Shown one piece after another: positions 6,501 through 7,033 of a DNA stretch of 7,033 bases. The stretch is from Gemmatimonas sp. UBA2094. GTDB lineage: Bacteria; Gemmatimonadota; Gemmatimonadetes; Gemmatimonadales; Gemmatimonadaceae. The stretch is taken from contig DCZC01000175.1 of the NCBI GenBank assembly GCA_002331565.1, forward strand, positions 1 to 7,033. Direction: 5' to 3'. The position numbers and the translations under genes are program-made. The notes below the pieces were generated by a model, which searched no databases, was not told the origin of the DNA, and worked only from the letters and a program-made list of their open reading frames with translations. Positions within the stretch are counted from its first letter, which is position 1; each line of letters begins with the position of its first letter.

Positions 6501-7033
6501 TCAGTACGCCACCGTGATCCGCGTCTGCACGCCCCGCTCCACGCGTACCTTCGTCTCTTGCGTGCCGAGCCGTTCGTGCCACACGTGCAAGGTGTAGCGC
6601 CCCGGCGGGACGCCGTCGAAACGAAACTGGCCGTCGGCGGTAGTCACGGCCACGAAGGGATGCGGCGCGACCACGAGGTAGGCGCGTACCCACGGGTGCA
6701 GGTCGTCGTGCACCTGCACGAGTCCCGGACTGGTGCTTGCCGCATCGGTGGGCACGATCTGCCCCACGTCACTCAACAGCACGGTGGCGCGCGGTGCCGC
6801 TTCTCCCTCGACGGTGAAGCGGAGACGGGACAGCATGGCGTCACGGCCGTTCACGAGCAGTGTGCCGGTGAGCGCCACGCGCTGCACGCGCGGCTCGAGC
6901 CGGCAGCCGTCGAGCGTCAGCCGCGCACGACGGGGCGCATCGTCCCTGCGCCCCGTTGCCACGCCCTGCAGCCACACCACAGCGTTCCCTACGCCACCGT
7001 CGCGGCTGGGGACCAGCGACTGACTGAACGGCC
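6501..7033 (-). CDS. Cupredoxin-like / carboxypeptidase-regulatory protein, 5' end outside window
   Basis: The frame is open through the right edge, so the N-terminus (probably a signal peptide) is missing; 176 residues are visible. It resembles exported plastocyanin-like proteins annotated as carboxypeptidase-regulatory or methylamine-utilization-like. GNAVVWLQGV (15-24) is the usual opening strand, LDGCRLEPRVQRVAL (40-54) corresponds to the family's C-x-x-x-P stretch, and DLHPWVRAYLVVAPHPFVAVT (110-130) followed by DGQFRFDGVPPGRYTLHVWHERLG (133-156) is the conserved C-terminal part with its carboxypeptidase-regulatory turn. From memory, relatives read CDxHPWM at the metal site; here it is D109-D-L-H112-P-W-V115, so the Cys and Met ligands are absent, and the position of the first His seems to be S68. 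Copper binding is therefore doubtful. A GTG at 6980 could be read as a start, but it falls inside the conserved NAVVWLQ strand, so the true start is upstream. It is convergent with ctaB. The fold call is fairly sure, the role is not. Confidence 0.75.
   Translation of the reverse strand, partial: PFSQSLVPSRDGGVGNAVVWLQGVATGRRDDAPRRARLTLDGCRLEPRVQRVALTGTLLVNGRDAMLSRLRFTVEGEAAPRATVLLSDVGQIVPTDAASTSPGLVQVHDDLHPWVRAYLVVAPHPFVAVTTADGQFRFDGVPPGRYTLHVWHERLGTQETKVRVERGVQTRITVAY

Noticed and set aside
5641..6597. 318-codon + strand frame overlapping ctaB and the convergent gene
   Set aside because: Shifted frame of ctaB; all conserved CtaB motifs are in the other frame.

Overview
The window is GC-rich DNA from a Gram-negative bacterium with an outer membrane. 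An Oar-type TonB-dependent receptor with an N-terminal carboxypeptidase-regulatory domain, a degenerate cupredoxin/carboxypeptidase-regulatory protein and the overall base composition together suggest Gemmatimonadota, with Acidobacteriota or a related phylum as the alternative. The taxonomic call is inference from protein style only. There are no RNA genes, insertion sequences, CRISPR arrays or phage genes.

Layout: positions 1-265 are a non-coding leader. Positions 266-3559 (+) encode a large outer-membrane TonB-dependent receptor that ends at a very strong intrinsic terminator. Positions 3560-3744 are a convergent gap filled almost completely by potential hairpins, including a roughly 100-bp imperfect palindrome with mirrored AGG/CCT triads. 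Positions 3745-5136 (-) encode an APC-superfamily amino acid permease of the LAT/SteT type. A 66-bp divergent promoter region follows. Positions 5203-5451 (+) encode an 82-residue protein with two membrane segments, and 5468-6409 (+), 16 bp downstream, encode CtaB (heme O synthase). Convergent to it, 6501-7033 (-) holds the C-terminal part of a secreted-type protein with a cupredoxin-like fold and a carboxypeptidase-regulatory tail; it runs off the right edge.

How they work together: the small membrane gene and ctaB look like one operon for maturation of a heme-copper oxidase (heme B to heme O). The cupredoxin-like protein next door belongs to a family often related to copper or electron transfer, but the usual copper-ligand positions are replaced here. 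The receptor and the amino acid permease are both uptake-type membrane proteins; they are convergent and separately transcribed, so a shared substrate is not supported.

I do not see a clearly new multi-gene system. The most unusual items are the heptad-spaced palindrome between the receptor and the permease, the ligand-less cupredoxin-like protein, and the unassigned two-helix protein preceding ctaB.
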